Positions 26,527 through 35,100 of a DNA stretch of 64,000 nt are shown here, piece after piece (positions within the stretch are counted from its first letter, which is position 1; each line of letters begins with the position of its first letter). A program made the translations under genes and the position numbers. Where the stretch lies: the NCBI GenBank assembly GCA_020638955.1, contig JACKHO010000003.1, forward strand, positions 248,001-312,000, read 5' to 3'. This DNA is from Planctomycetaceae bacterium (GTDB lineage: Bacteria > Planctomycetota > Planctomycetia > Planctomycetales > Planctomycetaceae). Under the pieces are notes generated by a model. That model had not been told where the DNA came from, made no database searches, and saw nothing but the letters and a program-made list of their open reading frames with translations.

Positions 26527-27960
26527 ATGTCGGCGTCTCACTCTCAGCATGCGTTTTCGCACTGGAATCCATTGCGTCATGACGGAGTCACCGTGCTCTC
26601 GCGACGTAACATGCTCAAGGCAGGTATGGGACTGGCGGGACTCTCCCTTCCGGCACTGCTGCAGGCCCGGGCGAATGGTGCCGGGGAAACACCGAGACGA
26701 AAGAGCGTCATCCTGCTGTGGATGACTGGCGGACCCAGCCACATTGATATGTGGGATATGAAGCCACAGCGTCCGATTGTGAACCGCGGCCCGTTCTCCC
26801 CCATTTCGACCAATGTGCCGGGGATTTCCATTTGCGAACACCTGCCGAAGCAGGCGGCCATGATGGATCGCTTCACGGTGATTCGGTCGGTTGATTGCCG
26901 CAAGAGCAACCATCAGCCGAATCAGGTCATGCAGACCGGCAGCCGCGATGCAGGACCGCGCGTGAATCCCAAGGGGGACCGCTATCCCGCCATCGGGTCC
27001 ATTGTCGCCAAGCATTACGGGGCGAACCATCCCGCTATGCCACCGTACGTCGTGTTTCAAAAGCATCCCACGCATGTCGCCTGGGGTGGCTGGCTCGGCA
27101 AGGAATTTGATCCGTTCGACGGCAATCAGGCCGCCGTCCTGCCGCAGCTGGACCTCGTGGGGAAATCACTCAACACGAACTCTGGCGGTGATTTGTTCCA
27201 CCTCCCGGTGGGACTTAATCACGCCCGACTGGAAGACCGCCGTGGACTTGCCAGACAGTTTGATCGCATCCAGCAGGGGCTCGACCAACGAGGTTCGATG
27301 GACGCCATCGACGCCTACTCGCAGCAGGCCTTCGACATGGTCCTCGGTCGCGAAGCACAACGCGCCTTCGACCTGACTAGGGAGGATCCCGAAATCCGGC
27401 AGCGATATGGTGACCATCTCTGGTGTCAGCAGGCGTTACTCGCCGCTCGGCTGGTCGAAGCGGGCGTGAGCTATGTCACCATCGACCTCAGTTACCACAC
27501 GGCGTCGGGAACCTGGGACAACCACGGCGACAACATTCCTCCGTATGGCGGCATTTCCAGGGGTCTCAAACCGCTGCTGCCGCTCTTTGACCATCTGCTG
27601 ACCACGCTCGTGGGTGATCTCGAGCAACGGGGCCTGCTGGACGAGTGCCTCGTCATCGCCATGGGAGAATTCGGTCGCACTCCCAACATGGGCACCCAGG
27701 AAAGCACTGACGGTCGCAATCATTGGCCGGTTGTGATGTCAATGTCCTTGGCTGGCGGTGGTTTGCGCCACGGACAGGTGATTGGCTCAACGACGCCGGA
27801 CGGAGGCGAAATCGCCAGTCGCCCCGTCACTCCCGGTGATTTGGCGGCCACGATTTACCGCCATTTCGGGGTGCCCATCGACGTCACGTACGAAGATGAA
27901 CGTAACCGCCCCCGCTACGCCGTCGAAGAAAACGGCCAGCCCATCGCGGAAATCTTCTAG
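26527..27960 (+). CDS. DUF1501 domain protein, Tat-exported
   Basis: 477 residues from ATG 26527. The start is followed by a twin-arginine signal: SRRNMLKAGMGLAGLSLPAL. The mature domain is DUF1501, with an alkaline-phosphatase-superfamily-like core (SVILLWMTGGPSHIDMWDMKP; VIAMGEFGRTPNMG; GRNHWPVVMS). Members are abundant in planctomycetes and usually pair with DUF1549/DUF1553 genes, which are not adjacent here. The role is unknown, probably in the breakdown of sulfated or other polymers in the periplasm. Confidence 0.93.
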   Translation: MSASHSQHAFSHWNPLRHDGVTVLSRRNMLKAGMGLAGLSLPALLQARANGAGETPRRKSVILLWMTGGPSHIDMWDMKPQRPIVNRGPFSPISTNVPGISICEHLPKQAAMMDRFTVIRSVDCRKSNHQPNQVMQTGSRDAGPRVNPKGDRYPAIGSIVAKHYGANHPAMPPYVVFQKHPTHVAWGGWLGKEFDPFDGNQAAVLPQLDLVGKSLNTNSGGDLFHLPVGLNHARLEDRRGLARQFDRIQQGLDQRGSMDAIDAYSQQAFDMVLGREAQRAFDLTREDPEIRQRYGDHLWCQQALLAARLVEAGVSYVTIDLSYHTASGTWDNHGDNIPPYGGISRGLKPLLPLFDHLLTTLVGDLEQRGLLDECLVIAMGEFGRTPNMGTQESTDGRNHWPVVMSMSLAGGGLRHGQVIGSTTPDGGEIASRPVTPGDLAATIYRHFGVPIDVTYEDERNRPRYAVEENGQPIAEIF

Positions 27961-28274
27961 GTTACCTCGATTCTCCAATCTCACTTTGCAAGTGGTGAGG
28001 TTCGGCGGGAGTTGCCGTTAATCGGCAGACTTTGCGGCTCTCGGCATTCCACGAGCGATTCTTGAGTGAAAGATCTGGATTCAGTCCCGATTCCTCAAAT
28101 AAAAGGACGCTCCCCGCGAGGCGATGTTCATTGCCTCCAACTCAAGCGTCTTACCTCGCTTCTCAGGTCGGTTGTTTCAGCCCCTCTGGCAGGCGAGGTA
28201 AGGCCCCCTTTCCTGTCGGCGTGTCGATTGCGAATCATGCCCACTTCGATCCCTTGCATCATTGGAGTCGCTCG
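27961..28274. other. Intergenic region with inverted repeat
   Basis: About 310 bp between the DUF1501 gene and the OmpA-type gene. The inverted repeat at 28150-28202 is the only clear structure. The open frame upstream of the OmpA start adds a Pro/Arg-rich extension without coding character. Confidence 0.45.
28150..28202. repeat. Inverted repeat upstream of the OmpA-like gene
   Basis: CTTACCTCGC (28150-28159) and GCGAGGTAAG (28193-28202) are exact complements separated by 33 bases. It lies about 70 bp upstream of the ATG at 28275 and has no T-tract. It may be a dispersed repeat or a regulatory hairpin. Confidence 0.5.
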
Positions 28275-29057
28275 ATGACGAAGGAACTCCGTTCCGCGTT
28301 GTTGATTTTCCTGCTGCCCGTTCTCGTCGGATGCCAAATGGGTCCCGGTTGGAGACTGCGGCAGGCACAATTGCGCACCTATCAGGTCTACCGTAAGTAC
28401 CAGGGAGTCAACGGACAGTTGGCGCAGTCTGAAATGGAGCGCCAGCAGCTCGCGCAAAGCTTGGACGTTGCCAACCAGCGGCTGGCCAACCTGGCGAGTG
28501 AGCGGTCAATGCTGCATCAACAGTATCAGGAACTGCTCACGAGCTTGCCGACTCCCGGATACAATCCTCTCGGCGGTGCCCAGAGTGAACAGCTTGCCGA
28601 GCTCGCCCGTAAGTATCCCCGGTTCGAGTACGACCCTGCGACCGGCGTCAGCCGCTTCAACGGTGATTTACTCTTCTCCTCCGGCAGTGATGAAATCCGC
28701 TCGGAAGGCGCTCAGGTGTTGCGTGAGTTCGCCAAAATCATGAACCAGCCTGAGGCCAGCCAGTTGCACATCCTCGTGGTCGGACACACCGACAGCCAGC
28801 CGGTAGTTCAGCCCTCGACAAAAGCCCGGCATGAAACCAACTGGGAACTCTCCGCCCACCGTGCAACCCGCGTCGTTCGTGCTCTCGCGGTCGATGGCAT
28901 CAGTGAACCTCGGTTAGGTCTGGCAGGATACAACCAGTATCAACCCGCCGCGCCGAATTCGTCGGACTCATCCCGACAACTCAACCGCCGCGTCGAAATT
29001 TACATCCTGGCACCGAATGCCCAAATCGCTGCTCGGCCAATCGAGTCGGCGAGGTAG
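28275..29057 (+). CDS. OmpA family lipoprotein
   Basis: 260 residues. The start MTKELRSALL leads into a lipoprotein signal with lipobox LVGC (Cys20), so the mature protein should be lipid-anchored. Residues about 50-100 are a Gln-rich coiled coil (LAQSLDVANQRLANLASER). The C-terminal domain from about 135 has OmpA/Pal peptidoglycan-binding features: FSSGSDEIRSEG, VVGHTDSQPV, LSAHRATRVVRALAVDG and RQLNRRVEI. It probably links the envelope to peptidoglycan. The ATG at 28275 was chosen over upstream in-frame codons because of the lipoprotein signal. A perfect hairpin terminator follows. Confidence 0.93.
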   Translation: MTKELRSALLIFLLPVLVGCQMGPGWRLRQAQLRTYQVYRKYQGVNGQLAQSEMERQQLAQSLDVANQRLANLASERSMLHQQYQELLTSLPTPGYNPLGGAQSEQLAELARKYPRFEYDPATGVSRFNGDLLFSSGSDEIRSEGAQVLREFAKIMNQPEASQLHILVVGHTDSQPVVQPSTKARHETNWELSAHRATRVVRALAVDGISEPRLGLAGYNQYQPAAPNSSDSSRQLNRRVEIYILAPNAQIAARPIESAR

Positions 29058-29097
29058 TGCTCAGACAGGCTGACTATCTCATCAACTAATTTTCTCT

Positions 29098-29137
29098 CAC
29101 GGCACAAACTCACCGGGTTTGTGCCGTGTTTCTATTT
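29098..29137 (+). terminator. Rho-independent terminator of the OmpA-like gene
   Basis: CACGGCACAAAC (29098-29109) and GTTTGTGCCGTG (29117-29128) form a perfect 12-bp stem with a 7-base loop, followed by TTTCTATTT. Confidence 0.88.
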
Positions 29138-29406
29138 GAGGCAAGCCATAAGCCAGCCAGTCATTCGCTTTCAGCGAGTTCAAGAATTGCTTGACACCTT
29201 TAAGTCACAGTGCACAGAGTGAATTCATCACTTCTTGTGGATTGTCAATTCCGGCGGATGGTGCCGACGATGGCGAGAAGCGGAGGGTGCCGGTGAAATC
29301 TGCAGCGGGGTTGGAGCCACTTACAGAATTGGTCGTGACGGATGAAATTGAAGTTCCACTGTCACTCATGGCCCTTGTCCGTTATTTCGAAATGAAAGTC
29401 CGTCAG

Positions 29407-29424
29407 CACTGGCTAATGCCAGTG
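29407..29424. repeat. Short hairpin repeat CACTGGC-TAAT-GCCAGTG
   Basis: Arms of seven bases are exact complements with a 4-base loop. A second partial copy of the word CAGTGGCACCC follows about 25 bp downstream (29448-29458). The CACTGGC/GCCAGTG word resembles short palindromic repeats that I associate with planctomycete intergenic DNA, but this was not searched. Confidence 0.4.
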
Positions 29425-29517
29425 GCACACAACTTCCCAAGTGTTTGACAGTGGCACCCGGCGGGGGCTGCATTCCATCAATGGACTTTTTCGATTCCGT
29501 TTCTGAATCGACTGTGA

Positions 29518-30156
29518 GTGATTCTGGCAATTGGTTACGCTGATTGGTCGCCGAATGGTGGCGAGAAAGAATTGTTCAATCGGACAACAAAGAGGGATGC
29601 AACCTTGACCGAGCCATCAGCCATTGTCATTGCGGCGTTGATTACTGGAATTGGAGGTATTGTTGTCGCGGTACTTTCGCGTCAACAAGGTGGTGACGCG
29701 TCGTCGTCTTCCCAAGCTGACCTGACCCGTTTGATCAATGAGCTTCGTCAGGAACTGGAGGCTGCGAAAAAGGGCAATTCCGCATCAGTGGAAAAAGCAG
29801 TCCAAGATGTCGCGGCCCGATTGGACAAACTCCCGGACGGCGCGACCTCGGGCAAGGAAGTTATGAAGCGGGACCTCGTCATGGAATTGTGGTATGTCCG
29901 TTTGTGCCTCTTTCTCAACTTGGCGTGCTTTGCATTCGCGGGTATCTCCCCTGAGTTTCAGTCGGTGGTGTTTACCCCGAACGAGTCGGGTTCAATTTGG
30001 ACTGCGCTGTACGTTTTGACTGGAGCACCGACAATGCTGATGACCATTTTCTGGGCAATGATCTTGGGAGACCTGATTTCTACGTTTCGAAAGTGGCTGC
30101 CGGGACGCGTGTCGATTCGCACTACTGGAGTTTTCCCGAACAAGAACAACGCATAG
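29518..30156 (+). CDS. Hypothetical membrane protein with coiled coil
   Basis: 212 residues from the GTG at 29518, or 183 from a TTG at 29605, which gives the more natural start (TEPSAIVIAALITGIGGIVVAVL). Sequence shows one N-terminal membrane helix, then a Glu/Lys-rich coiled-coil stretch (LINELRQELEAAKKGNSASVEKAV), then two more helices (YVRLCLFLNLACFAFAGI and ALYVLTGAPTMLMTIFWAM). No family recognised. The surrounding region is gene-poor and holds repeats. Confidence 0.55.
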   Translation: MILAIGYADWSPNGGEKELFNRTTKRDATLTEPSAIVIAALITGIGGIVVAVLSRQQGGDASSSSQADLTRLINELRQELEAAKKGNSASVEKAVQDVAARLDKLPDGATSGKEVMKRDLVMELWYVRLCLFLNLACFAFAGISPEFQSVVFTPNESGSIWTALYVLTGAPTMLMTIFWAMILGDLISTFRKWLPGRVSIRTTGVFPNKNNA

Positions 30157-30539
30157 CCATCGCCGCTCGTGGGCAAGAACGACTGACTGTCGACATTCCG
30201 TCATTGCACATGAGCCCACTGACTCCAAGTTATGCCTGCAAACAAAAGCAACTGAAGGCAAAATTCCAGTGTGTGCGGTAAGATGTTGGCAGGCCAAGCG
30301 AGGGACCCACGGTGACAGAAGTCGCTGAAACGCGGGATTGATGGACTTGTGTCACTGTCACTGGTGGTTTACGGCGATTGACAAATCAAATCATGGCGCT
30401 GCAAAATCGAAGGAAGGCCCGAAAAGTGAGTTGACTGAGACTTCGAGTAGGTACGGTTCCACAATCAACGGGCGATTGCACGTTGGCATCGGATTCGGTC
30501 GGCTTAACCGATTCGCTTATTGAAGTAGGAGCTTGAACA
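30157..30539. other. Gene-poor interval
   Basis: About 380 bp without a credible reading frame. A plus-strand frame at 30338-30523 (61 residues) begins with two Met and Cys/His/Trp-rich residues, has no ribosome binding site, and is not supported. Confidence 0.35.
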
Positions 30540-30791
30540 ATGGCCAGCATCCGAATGGTTCAGTATTCCTGTACGGCGAAGTTAGAATGTGCATCGTTCG
30601 AATATCATGGAACGTCGTTCATCAGTACACAAGAACTTGGGTCCGACTGGTTAGTATCTGGTAGCTCAGAAGAACGTGAATTCTTGCAGACGTTTCCAAA
30701 AGTTGGAGATGTTGTGAACTGTTGCGTAGTACTTGAGATAGGTGAACCCGCAATCTCGAAAGAAAAATGGGTCGAAGGCGAAAAGCCATAG
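30540..30791 (+). CDS. Small hypothetical protein
   Basis: 83 residues. No known domain recognised. An AGGAG ribosome binding site lies eight bases before the ATG, which supports a real gene. The protein is mostly hydrophilic, with an odd Cys-Cys pair (VNCCVVLEIGEP) and two further cysteines at the start (YSCTAKLECA). No membrane helix. Composition is more AT-rich than neighbouring genes. Next gene downstream is on the opposite strand, beyond a palindromic repeat. Confidence 0.5.
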   Translation: MASIRMVQYSCTAKLECASFEYHGTSFISTQELGSDWLVSGSSEEREFLQTFPKVGDVVNCCVVLEIGEPAISKEKWVEGEKP

Positions 30792-31141
30792 ATCGTGTGG
30801 TTACGACGTGTGTTGGAACGTGGCTTGTGAATTCCAGGGCGTTTACCATCTCTAGGTCACTGCGTTATCAGACCCCAGCCGACTTCGCCGCCCGGTGTGT
30901 TGTTTCCGTTCGGCCTACGGCCTCACTCCAACAACACACCGGAGATCCCCTAACCCAACCTTCATAAGCACTGGTACAGCTTTTCCAGGCAACCCAGGGG
31001 CAAGAGGCAGTTTTCCCAGTGCTTTGCGCTGTTGTTCGAGTCTGTGAGCGACCACTTCCACTTCTCCAAGCCACCTGCTTGGTTCAGGCGGTTTACCTTC
31101 CTTTTGGGAGCAATGGCGATTCTTGGCGGCCATTCGACGGA
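30792..31141. other. Intergenic region with palindromic repeat
   Basis: 350 bp between convergent small genes. The only visible structure is the large inverted repeat at 30892-30942. Flanking frames are short and unsupported. Confidence 0.4.
30892..30942. repeat. Perfect 13-bp inverted repeat with inner hairpin
   Basis: CCGGTGTGTTGTT (30892-30904) and AACAACACACCGG (30930-30942) are exact complements. Inside lies CGGCCTACGGCC, which can fold as GGCC-TAC-GGCC. Such an element, in non-coding DNA between convergent genes, looks like a dispersed palindrome or a small non-autonomous mobile sequence. Confidence 0.6.
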
Positions 31142-31477
31142 CTAACCACCTTCACAGGTAGCGTCCCTGCAATTGCAGCGTTTCACAGCCACGAGTCCAC
31201 TCTCATCTTCGTAGAATGAGTGAATTTCGCAGCCGACTACGTCGCCCTTCGTGAATTCCCAAATTTCGTGTTCGGGATCGTTGCTGGCACCGAGTATTTC
31301 AAAGCAACCACAGTCGCACTGCAATGCGAGAACAGCTTGCCAACTGTCTCCCATTAGGTTGTCCGTACGAACGTAGATGATTTCACTGGGAATGCTTTGA
31401 ACCGGCTCGACTTGGCAATGCCATGTCAATTCATCGTTCCGTTTGGGACACGCCCAATTCAACTTGTTGTCGCCCAA
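31142..31477 (-). CDS. Small cysteine-rich hypothetical protein
   Basis: 111 residues with an apparent TTG start. Cysteines occur as ACP, HCQ, CDCGC and CNCRDATC, suggesting one or more metal sites of the zinc-ribbon or rubredoxin sort, though spacing fits no family I can name. No signal or membrane helix. The gene starts only four bases after the stop of the zinc-ribbon membrane gene upstream (31482), so the two probably form an operon. Start uncertain. Confidence 0.5.
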   Translation of the reverse strand: MGDNKLNWACPKRNDELTWHCQVEPVQSIPSEIIYVRTDNLMGDSWQAVLALQCDCGCFEILGASNDPEHEIWEFTKGDVVGCEIHSFYEDESGLVAVKRCNCRDATCEGG

Positions 31478-31481
31478 AGTA

Positions 31482-32006
31482 TCACTGGAATTTCTGCATT
31501 GTCAGGCCAGCTCCTAGAGAAGCCAGGCCAGCCAGGAACAGGACGAGATAGGGCCAGGCTTCTTCGGCCCGTTTCAGCACGGAATAGAAGAGTACGGGTG
31601 GGAAGAACCTCATTAACACCCGGATGATGGGCTCTTCTTCGGTAAAGAAGATGAACCCGTAGCCCACGATGGCGGCACCTGCACCGGCGATGACGAGGAC
31701 CTGCGCCAGGACCTCACGAATACTCGGTACCAGGAATGCAGCCAGTCCAACGCCTGCCAGCAGCACGACTCCCCCTAGAAACAGCAGTACGGTTTGCAGG
31801 TTCTGTTGAGCGTGGGCTCGCTGTTTATCCTTGGCCCGAGCCTTCTTATTCGCCTTTTTCCGCAGCGCTGCTTTCTGTGGTGACTCGGGGACTTCTTCGA
31901 CTTTGATAGGAGTCCCACAAACCTTGCAGCGTTTCCGTTTGCCGACCGCGGTGTCTGGAACTCTATCCTTCGCCCCGCACTGAGGGCACACAATTGGAAT
32001 CGCCAT
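31482..32006 (-). CDS. Zinc-ribbon membrane protein of unknown function
   Basis: 174 residues from ATG 32006, chosen because the protein then starts directly with MAIPIVCPQCGAKDRV; an upstream extension of 46 residues has no family character. Residues 7-31 hold a zinc ribbon (CPQCG and CKVCG). A basic linker (ALRKKANKKARAKDKQR) is followed by two hydrophobic segments (LLFLGGVVLLAGVGLAAFLV and VLVIAGAGAAIVGYGFIFF), then a final helix near the C-terminus. Similar 'ribbon plus membrane helices' proteins are frequent in planctomycetes with unknown roles. It is 137 bp downstream of the large heme protein. Confidence 0.7.
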   Translation of the reverse strand: MAIPIVCPQCGAKDRVPDTAVGKRKRCKVCGTPIKVEEVPESPQKAALRKKANKKARAKDKQRAHAQQNLQTVLLFLGGVVLLAGVGLAAFLVPSIREVLAQVLVIAGAGAAIVGYGFIFFTEEEPIIRVLMRFFPPVLFYSVLKRAEEAWPYLVLFLAGLASLGAGLTMQKFQ

Positions 32007-32143
32007 GACCTGTTCCCTGCCTGCAAACCCTTGAGAAACCGCACCAATTTCGAAGGCGGTTTTGCATTGAATGTCCCGCCTACCAGCAATGGTTGGGGCC
32101 GCAGTTTCAAATCTGCGGCCCCACCTGACGCAACACGCAACCA

Positions 32144-35100
32144 CTATTTCCGGAACATGGCGTCTCCCGGATTCCCTCGGCTCAGCAGGTAGGCAAGCAG
32201 ATCGAGTACTTCCGTTTCGTTCAGTGGTTTGAGTAGTCCAGCAGGCATGAGGGACTGTGGAGCCGGTTTCATTTCTTCGACTTTGGACCGGTGCAGATCT
32301 ACCACTTTGGTGGAGTCTTCGGGATCGGTGACGACGGTGTAGATGAGTGGCGTTTCACTGACAATTCGGCCAGTGACCACGGTGCCGTCTTCCATTGCGA
32401 TCAGATGAGCCCGGTACTGATCGGAAATGACTTTGCTCGGGTCCATAATCGCTTCGGTGAGGGCTTCGAGGTTGAAGCGTCCAGCAAGTTGGGTGAGGTC
32501 GGGACCGGTGGCACCACCATCACCGCCAAAACGGTGACAAAGTACGCAGCGAGTAGCCGCGAACATTTTCTGACCGTTCTCGAAGTTGCGGCCTTTCTTC
32601 AGGCCTTCCGCCGCGAGTGCGCGAACTTCGTCCAGTGTCCATTCTTTTCCGGGGCCAGCTGGTTTGGGGAGTTCCGGCATTTGGAATGGCTTCCGGGCAC
32701 CACCCGCTTCAATGGCGAGTCGCTCCAGTTCTGTGGCATTCAGGAAAGCTTCATCATCAATGTTCTGGATGAACTTGCGATAGCTGTTACCACCACTCCA
32801 CTGCTTGGCCTGATCCAGAAATTCGAAGTACGCCTTGCGGCTTTCGATTGTCCAACCCACCTTCGCTTCCCGCAGCGCGAGGGCATAGGCCACGCGTGGT
32901 TTGTCGGGCTGGTTGGCGAGCATGGCCTTAATGGCTCCACCGTAACCGGCGTTACGAGAAAGGACGGCTCCCAAATCTTCCTCCACAACACCGCTCGGTT
33001 CTTTGAGCAGCCCGATGGTCTTCTCCACCACCGTGGGTGACTGCAGGAACACCAGCATTTGGCACAGTTCCTGATTCACCTTGTGCGATTTCGAAGGATA
33101 GAGTGGATCGAGCTTGTCGACGAACTTCTGCCGAGTGGCGTCATCGGGGGCGCCGAGGCGAATGAAGACGAGTGAGAGTGCTCGGAGGTAGTCAAGTTCT
33201 TCAGACTCAGTCAGCGAATTGACAGCAACTTGTGACATTTCGTGAACGACCACCTCCTTGAAAGGAGTAACTCCAGCATGGGAAGCAGAAACCGCTAAAT
33301 TGAGAAGCGCACGGGTGGAAGGGAATTTGACCATGCCTGGCTTCAATGTTGCGCCCGCGGGAACTCGGATCTGATGCTCCGACGCAACGCGAAGTGCAAA
33401 CTGCAGGAATCGATCATCGGATTCCATTGCCTTACGAAAAGCGTTACGCGTTTCGTTCGACTGCTGGGTTAGCTCTGCCATTTCAAGCCGGTGATGCTGC
33501 CCTTCGATTTTGTGACGCAAATCTCGCTCGTCAGCAAATTCCGCATCATGCAAATCAGCAGGCTCGGTTGATTCTTCACCCACATAAGTCACGCGGTAGA
33601 GTTCCGACTGCGTGCCGCGTCCGCCGATGGTGAAGTACAGCGCGCCGTCGTGGCCGACGGTGACATCGGTGAGTGGCAGCGGGGTCCGCGAGAGGAATTC
33701 TTCTTTTTCACCTTTGTAACTGCTGCCATCGGGCGTAATGTGGATGGCATACATGGTGCCGAACGTCCAGTCGCAAATGTAGAGAGCTTTCTGGTACTTC
33801 GCGGGGAACTTCGTCCCGTAGCCGAACTCGACACCGACCGGTGACCCAGGACCGATGTTGACCAGCGGGGGCAGGCTGTCGAGGTAGTAGGTCGGCCATT
33901 TGCCGGTACCACTGCGCCAGCCAAATTCACTGCCGCTCGTGGCATGCACCACGCGGGTCGGTCGATACCAAGGCGATCCGACGTCCCATTCCATGTCGGC
34001 GTCGTAGGCGAAGAGTTCGCCGTCGGCGTTGAACGCCATGTCGTAAGGGTTACGGTAACCAATGGAGAACAGGTCCCACGTTTTGCCGTCCGGGTCGGTT
34101 GAGGCAATCCAGCCACCGGGAGCGAGTTTGCCACGGGCGTGGCCGTTGGCGTCCCACTGACGGGTAAGCAGCAGATCCTCATCCCAGTTCGGCAGCATGT
34201 GGGAGGTCATGCCTTCCGGCAGTGTTGCCGTACGCACCGTTTCCCGGGCACCACCCATGGTTTGAGGTTCGCCATCGAAAATGGGTTGGAACGGCGGATC
34301 AGTATGGTTTCCGGCAATGACATAAATCCGTTTGCCATCGGGGCTGAGCCGCAGCGCGTGTGGACCGTGTTCTCCTCCACCCTGAAAGCTGTGGAGCTTT
34401 TCGACATCACCGAACGTGTCAGCATTCACGTCGTACTTGGAACGATAAAGGCCACTGCCCGGCCCGCCGTTCACCGAGATGTAAAGTGCATCGAAGGCGA
34501 ATAACAATCCTTGCGCCGACGTGATGTTCAGCGGCAGCTTCTCAACAACGGTTTCCTTATCGCCGGACGCGGGAGTGATGCGGTACAGGCCTTTGTCACC
34601 TTGATCGCTCGCGATGATGCGGCCCTTGGGATCGGTCGTAATGTTCACCCACGATCCGAATTCCTCTTTCGGTACGGTAAACAGTTTTTCCACTTGGAAT
34701 CCCGGCAGGAGCACGAAGGTATCACGCGGAATGCCGCTGTCGCTGGCGGGTTGATTAAACACGTTGTTCCACGGGCCAACTCCAAGTTCACCCTTGTCCT
34801 GCAGGGCAACCTGTTGCTTGCTGTCGCGATCAACTGCGGTCCAGTCGGTCGATGAAACAATGTGACTGACTTTTCCATCAGCACCTTCAATGGCAATGCT
34901 CGCGATGAATGCGGCCACTCCCCCTTCGTTGCCGACTTCAGCAGTCAGTTCGTTTTCGCCTGACTGCAGGAGTTTGGTGAGATCTTTCTCGACAGGAGCC
35001 TGCCATTCGCTGCTACTGGCAATTTGTTTGCCATTCAGCTTCAGCGTGACAAAGTTGTCGCACGAGGCCTTAACAGCCACGCGTTTGGCGTTCTCGGCCT

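Larger units (their letters stand above)
29058..29517. other. Intergenic stretch with terminator and hairpin repeat
   Basis: Apart from the terminator at 29098-29137 and the hairpin repeat at 29407-29424, nothing in these 460 bp looks coding. A plus-strand frame at 29191-29448 has an ordinary start codon but no family match and ends in the repeat; I do not call it a gene. Confidence 0.4.

Noticed and set aside
29191..29448. 85-residue plus-strand open frame
   Set aside because: No family match, no ribosome binding site and it ends inside a hairpin repeat.
30338..30523. 61-residue plus-strand open frame
   Set aside because: No ribosome binding site and composition not protein-like.
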